Below, piece by piece: positions 17,685-25,544 of a DNA stretch of 64,000 nucleotides. The notes under the pieces are model-generated. The model worked only from the letters and a program-made list of their open reading frames with translations. It was not told where the DNA came from and did no database searches. Made by a program: the position numbers and the translations under genes. How positions within the stretch are numbered: the stretch's first letter is position 1; each line of letters begins with the position of its first letter. Source of the DNA: an uncultured Gemmiger sp. (lineage in GTDB: Bacteria > Bacillota > Clostridia > Oscillospirales > Ruminococcaceae); contig CANRCB010000002.1 in the NCBI GenBank assembly GCA_947629015.1, positions 57,979-121,978 of the forward strand. Direction: 5' to 3'.

Positions 17685-17948
17685 TCAGGCGCGCAGATCC
17701 GCAATGACATCCCGGATATGCTCCACCGCGACAGCGTTCTCGTACAGATAGCGCAGCAGGTCGCGCGCATAGGCGGGCGCGGCACCGGGCAGGGGGCAGA
17801 CGGCCAGAGCCTGGCCGCCGTTGCGGGCCGCCTTGATGTACAGCTGCCCGCCATCCTCATAAAGCGCATATTCCACGCACGCGGCGCTTTGCAGCAAAGG
17901 CAGCTGCGTATAATGGCGCGTATAGGCCGCCAGTACCACAGGCTCCAT
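17685..17948 (-). CDS. Small conserved protein, possibly DUF6514-like
   Basis: 87 residues. An alpha/beta protein ending ENAVAVEHIRDVIADLRA, a pattern resembling the small DUF6514 proteins that often accompany spo0A in Oscillospiraceae. I am not certain of the family. The start MEPVVLA is chosen because AGGGGG is just upstream; the frame stays open for 45 more codons without a ribosome binding site. It is the first gene of the trio with the Spo0A-like and kinase-like genes (gaps of 57 and 72 bases). Confidence 0.55.
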   Translation of the reverse strand: MEPVVLAAYTRHYTQLPLLQSAACVEYALYEDGGQLYIKAARNGGQALAVCPLPGAAPAYARDLLRYLYENAVAVEHIRDVIADLRA

Positions 17949-18229
17949 TCCGATCCCCCCTGTCCCGAGAACGCACGGCCGGCATACCGGCTTGTTTTTG
18001 AAAATCCTGCGTTTCCAAATATAACGCATAATCGCGTAGAAATCAATGGGTGCGGAATGTTCGTTTTTGTTCGCTTTATTCATGATTTATCTGTTTTATG
18101 ATATTTTGTTCATTATTTACTCGTATTTTCTCCTTTCGGCCCGCCCGCCGATGCCTTTTGCGCTGCCGGCCTGGGCCCGCGCCGGCGGCCGTGCCCGCAA
18201 AAAAGGCGGGCAAAAAGCCCCCGCCCCCC

Positions 18230-18258
18230 TTGACTTTTCGCAGCGTATGGATTAAACT
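18230..18258 (+). promoter_or_regulatory. Promoter of tRNA-Ala
   Basis: TTGACT, 17-base spacer, TAAACT, ending 23 bases before the mature tRNA. Confidence 0.7.
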
Positions 18259-18281
18259 TAACACCGTCGCCAACAAAATAC

Positions 18282-18357
18282 GGGCCTGTAGCTCAGTTGG
18301 GAGAGCGCTGCGTTCGCATCGCAGAGGTCAAGGGTTCGAATCCCTCCAGGTCCACCA
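18282..18357 (+). tRNA. tRNA-Ala (anticodon CGC)
   Basis: A 76-nt cloverleaf with acceptor GGGCCTG/CAGGTCC (one G-U), anticodon loop TTCGCAT giving CGC for GCG codons, T-loop TTCGAAT and encoded CCA. Base composition changes right after it: the A/T-richer island starts here, and tRNA 3' ends are common integration sites. Confidence 0.95.
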
Positions 18358-18365
18358 TTACCAGC

Positions 18366-18412
18366 AAATCCGAACCTGCTCTTGTATGAGGGCGCGTTCG
18401 GATTTTGCTTTT
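18366..18412 (+). terminator. Terminator after tRNA-Ala
   Basis: Arms AAATCCGAAC and GTTCGGATTT around a 20-base loop, then a T-rich run (TGCTTTTTG). If native to the tRNA, it argues that the island begins to its right. Confidence 0.65.
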
Positions 18413-18433
18413 TGTATCCGTCTGCCGCCAAAC

Positions 18434-18462
18434 TTGACATCAGGTAAAGCGGTGTGTATCTT
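18434..18462 (+). promoter_or_regulatory. Promoter at the left end of the island
   Basis: TTGACA, 17-base spacer, TATCTT. It faces the small ORFs at 18482, 18678 and 18752. Confidence 0.6.
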
Positions 18463-18481
18463 GAAATGTGCGGAGGACGGA

Positions 18482-18565
18482 ATGACCTTGTGCGCAGACC
18501 GCGAAAAGCAGGCCGGAATGTGTAGGCAGCAGGAAAGTATTTCCCCAAAATCAGTTTGCGCATAA
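18482..18565 (+). CDS. Putative 27-aa small protein
   Basis: An ATG preceded by GGAGG at a 5-base distance, 20 bases after a good promoter -10. The product has three cysteines and mixed charge and no recognisable family. Its reality rests only on promoter and ribosome-binding-site placement; it may be a leader peptide for the two small genes downstream. Confidence 0.35.
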   Translation: MTLCADREKQAGMCRQQESISPKSVCA

Positions 18566-18677
18566 CTTCGCCAACACCTCTTGCCGCCCGGCAGACTTTA
18601 CACATGAAACGAGGGATGTTTACCCCATAACTGGCACTTTGGACGCGCCGCTGCGGCGCGAGCTACAAAGGAGAGGT

Positions 18678-18755
18678 GTGTACAAAAAATCTTATAACAG
18701 CAAAGTGAGATACCTTTGCGGAAAGGAAAGCCTATGCGCTGAATGTAATACATGA
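18678..18755 (+). CDS. 25-aa Cys-rich small protein, coupled to the next gene
   Basis: A GTG start follows AAAGGAGAG by 2-3 bases. The peptide is basic at the N-terminus (YKKSYNSKVRY) and ends with three cysteines in CGKESLCAEC, resembling a minimal zinc or redox knuckle. Its TGA overlaps the ATG of the 58-aa gene by the classic 4-base ATGA arrangement, strong evidence that both are translated. I do not know a function; tiny genes of this sort head accessory operons in Clostridial mobile elements. Confidence 0.6.
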   Translation: MYKKSYNSKVRYLCGKESLCAECNT

Positions 18756-18928
18756 CAAAAAAGGCGAAACCCCTTGTTTCCCAACCCGCCGCACAGGGGC
18801 CGCAAGTTCCGATGGAAGATTTGGAACAGTTCGCCCGCTTCCTGCTGCCGCGGATACAGGAATTCTATCAGTCCCCGGAGGGACAAGCAGAATTTGAAAG
18901 GTGGAAAGCCCAAACCGTAACCACTTGA
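18752..18928 (+). CDS. 58-aa element-borne small protein
   Basis: 58 residues, with a basic N-terminus (MTKKAKP) and an amphipathic helical C-terminal half (EDLEQFARFLLPRIQEFYQ). Its start is coupled to the 25-aa gene by a 4-base overlap, and a strong terminator follows the stop by 11 bases. I recognise it only as a type of short protein found in Clostridial integrative elements. The helix could mediate protein-protein contact. Confidence 0.6.
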   Translation: MTKKAKPLVSQPAAQGPQVPMEDLEQFARFLLPRIQEFYQSPEGQAEFERWKAQTVTT

Positions 18929-18939
18929 ATATAGACACG

Positions 18940-18985
18940 GCCCGCTGCGGGCATGGCACGTTTGCCAGTCCGCAGCGGGCTTTTT
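18940..18985. terminator. Hairpin terminator between convergent small and sigma-like genes
   Basis: Arms GCCCGCTGCGG and CCGCAGCGGGC, then TTTTT on the plus strand. It sits 11 bases after the plus-strand 58-aa gene and 9 bases beyond the stop of the minus-strand sigma-like gene. Confidence 0.75.
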
Positions 18986-18994
18986 GTGCTTACA

Positions 18995-19420
18995 TCACTT
19001 TGAACGCGAGAGGATCTTCGCCATGTGTTCTAATCCCAACTTAATACTTTCTCGGATGGTGGAAGAATCCAAACCTTCTTTTCGGGCAATGTCAATAAAG
19101 GTCATACCCAAAATGTAATGGTCATAGATGCGCCGGGCCTGCTTGGGCGTCACGGCAGAAAGGGCTGCCCGGAGCTGCTCGCTGGCTTCTTTCCGCTCAA
19201 AGATTTCCTGCGGCAGAGGGGTATCGCTTTGCAAGGCGGCTCCCTCGATCCCATCCCCAACGTCCAACGAATAGTAGGCTTTGTGCCGGTAGACTTTGAC
19301 CTGATATGCGTGCTCGGCGCGCTTATAGGCCATCATCACGTCCAGCACGTCTTGCGGCACTTCCTGCCAGCAATCGCTTTTGTAGAACGGATAGAATTTC
19401 CGCAAATTTACCAAAGGCAT
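18995..19420 (-). CDS. Sigma-70-family-like factor, element-borne, copy A
   Basis: 141 residues. The N-terminus (PLVNLRKFYPFYKSDCW) is typical of short sigma-factor-like proteins in Clostridial mobile elements. The C-terminal third is a region-4-type helix-turn-helix (TPKQARRIYDHYILGMTF ... SSTIRESIKLGLEHM). It probably directs or tunes transcription of the element's genes. GAGGAGG precedes the ATG. It lies 13 bases after its paralogue (copy B); their first 120 bases are almost identical, pointing to tandem duplication. Confidence 0.75.
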   Translation of the reverse strand: MPLVNLRKFYPFYKSDCWQEVPQDVLDVMMAYKRAEHAYQVKVYRHKAYYSLDVGDGIEGAALQSDTPLPQEIFERKEASEQLRAALSAVTPKQARRIYDHYILGMTFIDIARKEGLDSSTIRESIKLGLEHMAKILSRSK

Positions 19421-19433
19421 TTTGCTTTCCTCC

Positions 19434-19862
19434 TCACGCCCGAATGTTTTTCAGCTTCTTTGCCAAGGCAGACAGCGCCCCCTGTATGCTCGCACGGACG
19501 GTGCTTTCATTCACGCCCTCGGCTCTGGCTATGCCTACATAGGTCATCTCCAAAACGAAACGAGCATAAACGCGGCGGGCCTGCGTAGGCGTTAAGGTAG
19601 AGAAAGCCTTATGCAATGCCTGATAATCAGTCCGCTGTTCATAGATTTCCTGCGGCTGGGGAACATGGTGCAAAGAATCTCCCTCTATGGTGCCGCCAAA
19701 CAAATCCAAAGAGTAGTAGGCTTTGTGACGATAGGTTTTGACCTGATATGCGACGTCGGCGCGCTTATAGGCTATCATCACGTCCAGTACGTCTTGCGGC
19801 ACTTCCTGCCAGCAGTCGCTTTTGTAGAACGGATAAAACTTCCGTAAATTTACCAAGGGCAA
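19434..19862 (-). CDS. Sigma-70-family-like factor, element-borne, copy B
   Basis: 142 residues with a TTG start (LPLVNLRKF) 8 bases after GGAGGT. The upstream ATG 26 codons earlier lacks a ribosome binding site and lies in the leader. The architecture is as in copy A: conserved N-terminal block, then an HTH (TPTQARRVYARFVLEMTYVGIARAEGV, split here as TPTQARRVYARFVLEM and TYVGIARAEGV). The N-terminal blocks are near-identical in DNA while the C-terminal halves differ clearly, so the two factors may recognise different promoters. A terminator and a mini-ORF lie in its leader. Confidence 0.72.
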   Translation of the reverse strand: MPLVNLRKFYPFYKSDCWQEVPQDVLDVMIAYKRADVAYQVKTYRHKAYYSLDLFGGTIEGDSLHHVPQPQEIYEQRTDYQALHKAFSTLTPTQARRVYARFVLEMTYVGIARAEGVNESTVRASIQGALSALAKKLKNIRA

Positions 19863-19949
19863 TTTAATCAACCTCCGTTTTTGTTGTGTTCTGTACTGGG
19901 GTGAACCAGAACGGGGGCGGTGGAGAGCGGCAGCCAACAAAAATAAAAC

Positions 19950-19992
19950 CCTGCCCAGCCCCGAAATAGATTTCGGGTCGATGGGCAGGGTC
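19950..19992 (-). terminator. Leader hairpin upstream of the sigma-like genes
   Basis: Arms ACCCTGCCCA and TGGGCAGGGT; in the minus sense it is followed by TTTTATTTTT. A ribosome binding site (AAAGGAG) and short ORF lie just upstream (minus sense, around 20080-20030), so this may be an attenuator for the operon at 19862-18995. Confidence 0.6.
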
Positions 19993-20166
19993 AGGCTGAC
20001 AGTATGTTAAAAACTATGAGAAGCGGAAAGAAACTTCCGCTTTTGTGTCGGCGGCCATTTCATCGGTGTTCTCCTTTGAATGTGAAGCAGAACTCACATA
20101 GAGTTGCATTAAGTTTCATTCCATCCCGGCAAAATTTGTTGTACCATAATAAGGGGGGTGGATCAT

Positions 20167-20511
20167 GTGACGGATTTCTCAACATGTACAAAAGTCCTCG
20201 GCAGTTTGGTACGACAAGCGCGGGAGGATGCGCATCTTACCCAAGCAGAAGCTGGCAAAATTGCAGGTCTCAGTCAACGCACGATTTTGGATATCGAGCA
20301 AGGCCGGGGCAACCCGAAGCTGGATGTTTTGGTTGCGTTGACCACGGGCCTTGGTATCGACCCGGCGTTGCTGTTTGGCATCACACGGGAGGACAGCCTT
20401 GAAAAAGAGCGGTTGCTGCTGGAAATAACCTCTTGCACGGAAAATGAAGCGAGGTGTCTTTACGAGGTCTGCCATTCCATGTTGGGGGCGCTGCGCCAAT
20501 TACAGGAGTAG
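20167..20511 (+). CDS. XRE-family helix-turn-helix regulator
   Basis: 114 residues. The HTH_3 domain spans about residues 11-65: LGSLVRQAREDAHLTQAEAG, then GLSQRTILDIEQGRGNPKLD. GTG at 20167 is preferred because AAGGGGGG lies 8 bases upstream; a GTG three codons earlier is also in frame but overlaps that site. Likely a repressor controlling genes of the island; it is divergent from the sigma-like operon, with about 300 bases between them holding both promoters and the leader hairpin. Confidence 0.82.
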   Translation: MTDFSTCTKVLGSLVRQAREDAHLTQAEAGKIAGLSQRTILDIEQGRGNPKLDVLVALTTGLGIDPALLFGITREDSLEKERLLLEITSCTENEARCLYEVCHSMLGALRQLQE

Positions 20512-20586
20512 GGGCAACGGGCTTTCATACAGACCACAGGCGCTGCGGTAACGCGGCTGGCTCTCGGTCCGGCATGGAAGTCTTTT

Positions 20587-20781
20587 TTATTCTGATGGGA
20601 CGACGATCCAGCGAATAACATCAATAAAGGTCTGCTTTTTGCACCAAGGGCAGAACAGCGGGAATTTTACCATCGCTGTTTTTTCATAGATTTTTACATG
20701 GGTCTTTCTGCCGCACAGAGGGCAGTATACCCACTTAAATGGCGCGTCTTTTTCCGGCAGCATAGGATTACCCCATTTCAT
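20587..20781 (-). CDS. Cysteine-rich KTR-type zinc-ribbon protein
   Basis: 64 residues with two CxxC knuckles, CPLCGRKTHVKI and CPWCKKQTFI, the layout of KTR-domain proteins common in Clostridial mobile elements. The first knuckle carries the eponymous K-T. Zinc binding is likely; function is unknown. Start is ambiguous: the first ATG has no clear ribosome binding site, whereas the second (MLPEKD, 6 codons later) follows a GGGG run. It lies between the XRE gene and the phosphate operon. Confidence 0.7.
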   Translation of the reverse strand: MKWGNPMLPEKDAPFKWVYCPLCGRKTHVKIYEKTAMVKFPLFCPWCKKQTFIDVIRWIVVPSE

Positions 20782-20881
20782 CGTAGAAAATATTTGTTGT
20801 CACAATAAGAAAAGCTCTGCCTGGATATACGCAAGAGGAAGGGTTACGCAAACGCACGATTATTCCAAGAGTTTCGTTTGC

Positions 20882-22552
20882 TTATTTTTCTGTTTTTGGA
20901 TATCCGAATCGAATGGATATCGTCGTACCTTTGCTTTCCTCGCTTTCCAACGATACCTTTGCCCCCAGCACCTCGGCGGCGTGCTTGACGATGGAAAGCC
21001 CCAGCCCGGTGCCGTTTACGGCCTTGGAGCGGCTTTTATCGACGCGATAAAAACGCTCAAAAACATGGGTCTGCTGGGCGTCCGGGATGCCGATACCGTC
21101 ATCCTGTACCGCCAGTGTTATGTCATCCGCTTCGGCTGCCACTGTGATCCACACATGGCCGCCGGGGCGGTTGTATTTTATGGCATTGTCGCAGAGGTTG
21201 TGCAGGATTTGATCCACCAACCGCGGCACAGCGTCGATGACGACACTGTCGCCTTGCAGGCTGACGAATACCTGCGCCTGTTCTGCCTGCGCTGTAAGGC
21301 TCTGCACAGTATTTTGTGCTGCTGCGTACAAATCGACCGGCTCCCAAACAAGGTCTTTGGCGCCCTCGTCCAGGTGGGACAGTTCAATGATATCCTGTAC
21401 CAGCTGTGTCATCCGCATGGCTTCTGCGTGTATCTTTTCGCCGGAGGACGCTATGTCCCCCGGCTTCACCATACCGAGCATGAGCAGTTCGGCATAGCCG
21501 GAAATGACGTGCAGCGGCGTTTTCAGTTCGTGGCTGACATTGGCAGAAAATTCCCGCCGCAGCTGCTCCGCTTTCTGGCGTTCTGTCACATCGAACAACA
21601 GCACCGCCACACCGCGTACCTCGCCGTCTGAAAGCACCGGGCTGGCATCCAGCTGATAGGCTCCGGCAGGCAGTTGTGTTACGGTCTCGGCAGGTGTTCC
21701 CTGCTGTGCTTTCGCCAGAACGGTCTGTAAATCAAGGTTCCGGCAAACGGTCAGGATAGGCTCATTCAATACAGGGCCCTGCGCATCGAGCAAACGCCGG
21801 GCAGCAGGGTTCATGCTCAAAACGAGGCCGTCCGGCCCCAAAAGGATCATTCCCTCGCGCAGATTGTAAGTAACCGTTTCCAATTCATCCCGGCTGCGGC
21901 GCAGCGCCTGGGTTTGTGCCGCCAACTGTTTTTGCTGACTGTCGATGCGCCGCAAAAGGGGGGAAAGCTCACCGTATTCCTCGTTTTTCAAAGGATGGTC
22001 GAGGTCCAGCGCATTGAGCGGCGCCACAATGCTTTCCGACAGTCGGCCAGCCAGCCAGAAAGCCAATATCACAGCACCGCCAAAAATAATAAGGCAAGGC
22101 TGCAGCATTCCCAAAACCAACGCGAGTACGGAGTTCTGTGTCAATGCCAGCCGCAGCACCGTGCCGTCGTCCAGCTGCTGCGCCGCGTATAAATAGCGTT
22201 CGAGCAGCGTCCCGGAATAACGGCTGCTCTCGCCGTAACCGGCAGCGAGGGCATCTCTGACCTCCGGGCGGTCCAGATGGTTTTCCATTGCTTCGGCTTC
22301 AGAGGCGCTGTCGTAAAGTACGGAGCCATCGGCAGCGATCCATGTCAGGCGTGTATCACGGGGCGCAAGGCCGTCCAGATAAGCAAGACCGTTTTGCTCA
22401 ACGCCCTGTTTTGCCAAGGCCAGTTGGGTGCGGAGCTCCCCCTGCTGCACACTGCTGAAATGTGTGTAAAGGAGCCCTACCAGCAAAGCAAAGCTGGCCA
22501 GCAGGACCGCCATCGCCGCGCCGAAAATGGCACGGAATATACGCTTGTTCAT
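20882..22552 (-). CDS. phoR: PhoR-type sensor histidine kinase
   Basis: 556 residues. Membrane helix 1 spans residues about 8-30, an extracytoplasmic loop with WIAADGSVLYDS about 35-145, helix 2 about 145-168, then a linker, a PAS domain (EGMILLGPDGLVLSMNPAA), a HisKA domain with the phospho-acceptor in FSANVSHELKTPLH, and a HATPase domain (DNAIKYN, DDGIGIP, GTGLGLSIV). This is the PhoR/WalK architecture. The start overlaps the stop of phoP by 4 bases. In this operon it should sense phosphate status through PstB/PhoU and control PhoP. It is the last gene of the cluster. Confidence 0.88.
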   Translation of the reverse strand: MNKRIFRAIFGAAMAVLLASFALLVGLLYTHFSSVQQGELRTQLALAKQGVEQNGLAYLDGLAPRDTRLTWIAADGSVLYDSASEAEAMENHLDRPEVRDALAAGYGESSRYSGTLLERYLYAAQQLDDGTVLRLALTQNSVLALVLGMLQPCLIIFGGAVILAFWLAGRLSESIVAPLNALDLDHPLKNEEYGELSPLLRRIDSQQKQLAAQTQALRRSRDELETVTYNLREGMILLGPDGLVLSMNPAARRLLDAQGPVLNEPILTVCRNLDLQTVLAKAQQGTPAETVTQLPAGAYQLDASPVLSDGEVRGVAVLLFDVTERQKAEQLRREFSANVSHELKTPLHVISGYAELLMLGMVKPGDIASSGEKIHAEAMRMTQLVQDIIELSHLDEGAKDLVWEPVDLYAAAQNTVQSLTAQAEQAQVFVSLQGDSVVIDAVPRLVDQILHNLCDNAIKYNRPGGHVWITVAAEADDITLAVQDDGIGIPDAQQTHVFERFYRVDKSRSKAVNGTGLGLSIVKHAAEVLGAKVSLESEESKGTTISIRFGYPKTEK

Positions 22553-23232
22553 GTGGCATCCCCCTCAATGGCCGGCTGCAGGCGGTAGCCGATCCCGCGC
22601 ACGGTCTGGATCAGGGCACCACAGCCTTCCAGCTTTCGGCGCAGTGTCCCGACATGGACATCCACCGTTCTCGTTTCGCCCGTGTAGCCGCCCCATACCG
22701 CCGCCATCAGTGCTTCGCGCGTAAAAGCCTGTCCGGGATGCTCCATAAAAATCGTCAGCAGCTCATATTCCTTGAGGGCCAGGGACACCGGCGCGCCGTT
22801 TGCCGTTACGGTGTGTTCGGAAAGGTTGAGCGACAGACCGCAAACGCTCAGGATTTGTGCCTGTTGTGCGGTCGTGCGCCGCAGTACGGCCTTTACACGG
22901 GAGATCATTTCCATCATGCCAAAAGGCTTGACCAGATAATCGTCGGCCCCGGTATCCAGGCCGAAAACTTTATCATACTCGCTGCCTTTGGCGGTGGTCA
23001 TAATCACGGGGATACCGGCCGTTGCTGCACTTGTGCGCAGCCGCTTCAAGACGGTCAGGCCATCTTCGCCCGGCAGCATAATGTCGAGCAATACAAGTTC
23101 GGGCTTTTCCTTTTGTACCGCTTTCCAAAATTCACCGCTTTCCCCGAAACCACAGGCGGTAAACCCTGCCATTTGCAGAGTATACAGCATCATCTCGCGG
23201 ATATTGGCGTCATCTTCCAGGCAGTAGATCAT
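22549..23232 (-). CDS. phoP: PhoP/PhoB-type OmpR-family response regulator
   Basis: 227 residues. The receiver has acidic residues D7/D8, phospho-acceptor D50 (LLDIMLPGEDG), switch Thr in PVIMTTAKG and Lys in LVKPF; the C-terminal OmpR winged helix has SLALKEYELLTIFMEH and RTVDVHVGTLRRKLE. Phosphorylated PhoP-type regulators bind tandem hexamers upstream of pst genes; matching hexamers lie upstream of pstS here. It follows phoU by 13 bases and overlaps phoR by 4. Confidence 0.88.
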   Translation of the reverse strand: MIYCLEDDANIREMMLYTLQMAGFTACGFGESGEFWKAVQKEKPELVLLDIMLPGEDGLTVLKRLRTSAATAGIPVIMTTAKGSEYDKVFGLDTGADDYLVKPFGMMEMISRVKAVLRRTTAQQAQILSVCGLSLNLSEHTVTANGAPVSLALKEYELLTIFMEHPGQAFTREALMAAVWGGYTGETRTVDVHVGTLRRKLEGCGALIQTVRGIGYRLQPAIEGDAT

Positions 23233-23245
23233 GTGCCGGTCCCCC

Positions 23246-23890
23246 TTATTTCTGTTCCCGCTTGCCGGTAAGGGAATACAACACCCAGCGGGCTATGTTG
23301 ACGGCGTGGTCGCCGATGCGCTCCAAATATTTTACCACCATCAGCAGGTCAAGAACATACTCACCGTCCACTTTTGGGGTGCGCAGATGTTCGAGCAGCA
23401 ATGATTTGATATGGACAAACGCCGCATCTACCGTGTCGTCTGCATCCACGACCGCCCGCGCCAATGCGGCATCCTTTTTGACGAAAGCGTCGATACAGTC
23501 TGTGACCATACGAATGGTATCCAGCGCCATGTCGTGTACTTCCTGCGCTTCGGCGTCAGGGGTCAGATGTGCCGCCAGCAGGATATCGGCAATATCATGC
23601 GCACAGTTGCCGATCCGTTCCATATCGGTGACCATTTTCAGCGCGGAGGATATCGTGCGCAGGTCGCTGGCCACCGGCTGCTGCTGGAGCAGCAGCTTGA
23701 GACACAGGCTCTCGATATCGCGTTCCTCATGCGCGATCTGACCGGCCAGATCAGGCACGGTCGCGGCCAGCTTCAAATCCTGATTTTCAAGGGCGCGGGC
23801 CGAGCGGGCGATCGCTTCCTCACACAGCGCGCCCATCGTGATCATTTCTTTGTGCAGCGTTTCCAGCTGTTCATCGAACCGTGTACGCAT
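23246..23890 (-). CDS. phoU: Phosphate signalling protein PhoU
   Basis: 214 residues, all helical, with two repeats of the PhoU three-helix bundle (metal-site residues in DMERIGNCAHDIAD and KYLERIGDHAVNIA). PhoU couples the Pst transporter to PhoR and restrains phosphate uptake. Its ATG overlaps the TGA of pstB (TGATG). Confidence 0.93.
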   Translation of the reverse strand: MRTRFDEQLETLHKEMITMGALCEEAIARSARALENQDLKLAATVPDLAGQIAHEERDIESLCLKLLLQQQPVASDLRTISSALKMVTDMERIGNCAHDIADILLAAHLTPDAEAQEVHDMALDTIRMVTDCIDAFVKKDAALARAVVDADDTVDAAFVHIKSLLLEHLRTPKVDGEYVLDLLMVVKYLERIGDHAVNIARWVLYSLTGKREQK

Positions 23891-24651
23891 CAGCCAAACC
23901 TCCCTGTGATGTAATCCTCGGTGCGCTTGTCGGCAGGCTGTGAGAACATCTTTTCCGTGTCACCGCATTCGATCAGCTCACCGAGTAAAAAGAACGCCGT
24001 TCGGTCGGAGACCCGTACCGCCTGCTGCATATTGTGGGTGACGATCACGATGGTGTATTCCTTTTTCAGTTCCATCGCCAAATCTTCGATTTTGGAGGTC
24101 GAGATCGGGTCGAGGGCCGAGGTGGATTCGTCCATCAGCAGAACGTCCGGCCCCGCGGCCAGCGCCCGCGCGATGCACAGCCGCTGCTGCTGCCCGCCCG
24201 AAAGACCCAAAGCTGATTTTTTCAGCCGGTCTTTCACTTCATCCCAAATCGCTGCGCTGCGCAGGGATCGCTCTACGATCTCGTCCAGTTGGACCCGGCT
24301 GCGGATGCCGTGGGTGCGCGGGCCGTAGGCAACATTGTCATAGATGCTCATCGGGAAGGGATTTGGCTTTTGGAACACCATGCCGATGTTCTTGCGCAGG
24401 GGGGTAACATCCTGCGCGGGGTCGTAGATCTCGCTGCCGCGGTAGGTCAAAGAGCCGGAGATCTTTATACCCGGTATCAGGTCATTCATGCGATTGAGGG
24501 TACGCAGAAATGTGGATTTGCCGCACCCGGACGGTCCGATCAGGGCCGTGATGCGATGGGCAGGTATATCCAGAGCAACATCCTTGAGGGCATGATTTTC
24601 ACCGTACCACAAATCCAGATGCTGTATGCGGAGGATGGGTTCCTCTTGCAT
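23890..24651 (-). CDS. pstB: Phosphate ABC transporter ATP-binding protein
   Basis: 253 residues. Walker [10 protein letters not shown], signature LSGGQQQR, Walker B VLLMDEST and the switch His in VTHNM are intact. PstB powers high-affinity phosphate import through PstA/PstC. The PstB-specific stretch [12 protein letters not shown] follows Walker A. It lies 27 bases after pstA. Confidence 0.96.
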   Translation of the reverse strand: MQEEPILRIQHLDLWYGENHALKDVALDIPAHRITALIGPSGCGKSTFLRTLNRMNDLIPGIKISGSLTYRGSEIYDPAQDVTPLRKNIGMVFQKPNPFPMSIYDNVAYGPRTHGIRSRVQLDEIVERSLRSAAIWDEVKDRLKKSALGLSGGQQQRLCIARALAAGPDVLLMDESTSALDPISTSKIEDLAMELKKEYTIVIVTHNMQQAVRVSDRTAFFLLGELIECGDTEKMFSQPADKRTEDYITGRFG

Positions 24652-24678
24652 GGCTTTATCTCCTTTTTTCGTGAATTG

Positions 24679-25542
24679 TCAGACCTTTTTCAGCTTTTTC
24701 CCGGCCAATGCGGCGGCACCGTTGATCACCACAGTCAAGCCAAGCAGAATGGTGGCGATGGCAAAAGCGGTGGTGAAATCAGCCCGCTCTTTTGCGTAAA
24801 TGTACAGGGCCACCGTCAGTGTGGCGCCGGAGGCTTTCATCATCGCCGCCAGCGACGAAAAATCCTGCATGGCGGTGGATAGCCCTACGGTGTACATGAG
24901 GACGGCGCTTTCGCCTACCACGCGCCCGATGGCGAGGATAGAGCCGGTAACGATCCCGTCAATGGACGACGGCAGCACAACGGTGCGGATCATGTGCCAT
25001 TTGCCGCTGCCGAGCGCCAGCGCCCCCTCGCGGTAGCTTTGCGGTACGGTTTTGAGGCTTTCCTGTGTGGAGCGGATGATGGTGGGCAGGTTCATAATGA
25101 CCAGCGTCAATGCGCCGGACACAAGTGTTTTTTGCAGCCCCAGCGCGGTGCAGAAAATGATAACGCCGACGAGTGCATAGATGATGGAGGGGATTCCGGC
25201 CAGTGTTTCGGTAGCAAATTCAATGAGCGATACCAGACGATGATTTTTCGCGTATTCGGTCAGGTAGACAGCCGCGCCCACACCCAGCGGCAATACAATG
25301 AGCAGTGATAGCACGATAACGAACAAGGTATTTTGGATGGCAGGCAGGATGCCTACCGTGCCGCGCAGGACGCTCTCGGCGGTGGTAAGCATCTGCCAGT
25401 TGATACCGCGTATCCCCCTCGCGCAGATCGTTCCGATCAGCAACACCAGCAGCCCGCAGGTAAGACCGGCGCTCAAATACAAGAGCACACGCGCACCAAG
25501 GTTCCATACACGGCGGCGCATCGGTAACTGTGAGACCCGCAT
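24679..25542 (-). CDS. pstA: Phosphate ABC transporter permease PstA
   Basis: 287 residues with six membrane helices and a binding-protein-dependent transport fold. The EAA-type loop appears as YREGALALGSGKWHMIRTVV; TLAGIPSIIYALVGV is typical of PstA. It pairs with PstC in the membrane. Only 2 bases separate it from the pstC stop. Confidence 0.94.
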   Translation of the reverse strand: MRVSQLPMRRRVWNLGARVLLYLSAGLTCGLLVLLIGTICARGIRGINWQMLTTAESVLRGTVGILPAIQNTLFVIVLSLLIVLPLGVGAAVYLTEYAKNHRLVSLIEFATETLAGIPSIIYALVGVIIFCTALGLQKTLVSGALTLVIMNLPTIIRSTQESLKTVPQSYREGALALGSGKWHMIRTVVLPSSIDGIVTGSILAIGRVVGESAVLMYTVGLSTAMQDFSSLAAMMKASGATLTVALYIYAKERADFTTAFAIATILLGLTVVINGAAALAGKKLKKV

Positions 25543-25544
25543 CC

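Noticed and set aside
18053..18281. Possible gene in the gap before tRNA-Ala
   Set aside because: Only A/T-rich DNA and shadows; the open frames cross the tRNA promoter and lack ribosome binding sites.
20848..20881. GCAAACG/CGTTTGC stem after phoR as a terminator
   Set aside because: A short 7-bp stem with a 20-base loop, and no T-run in the minus direction; too weak to call.
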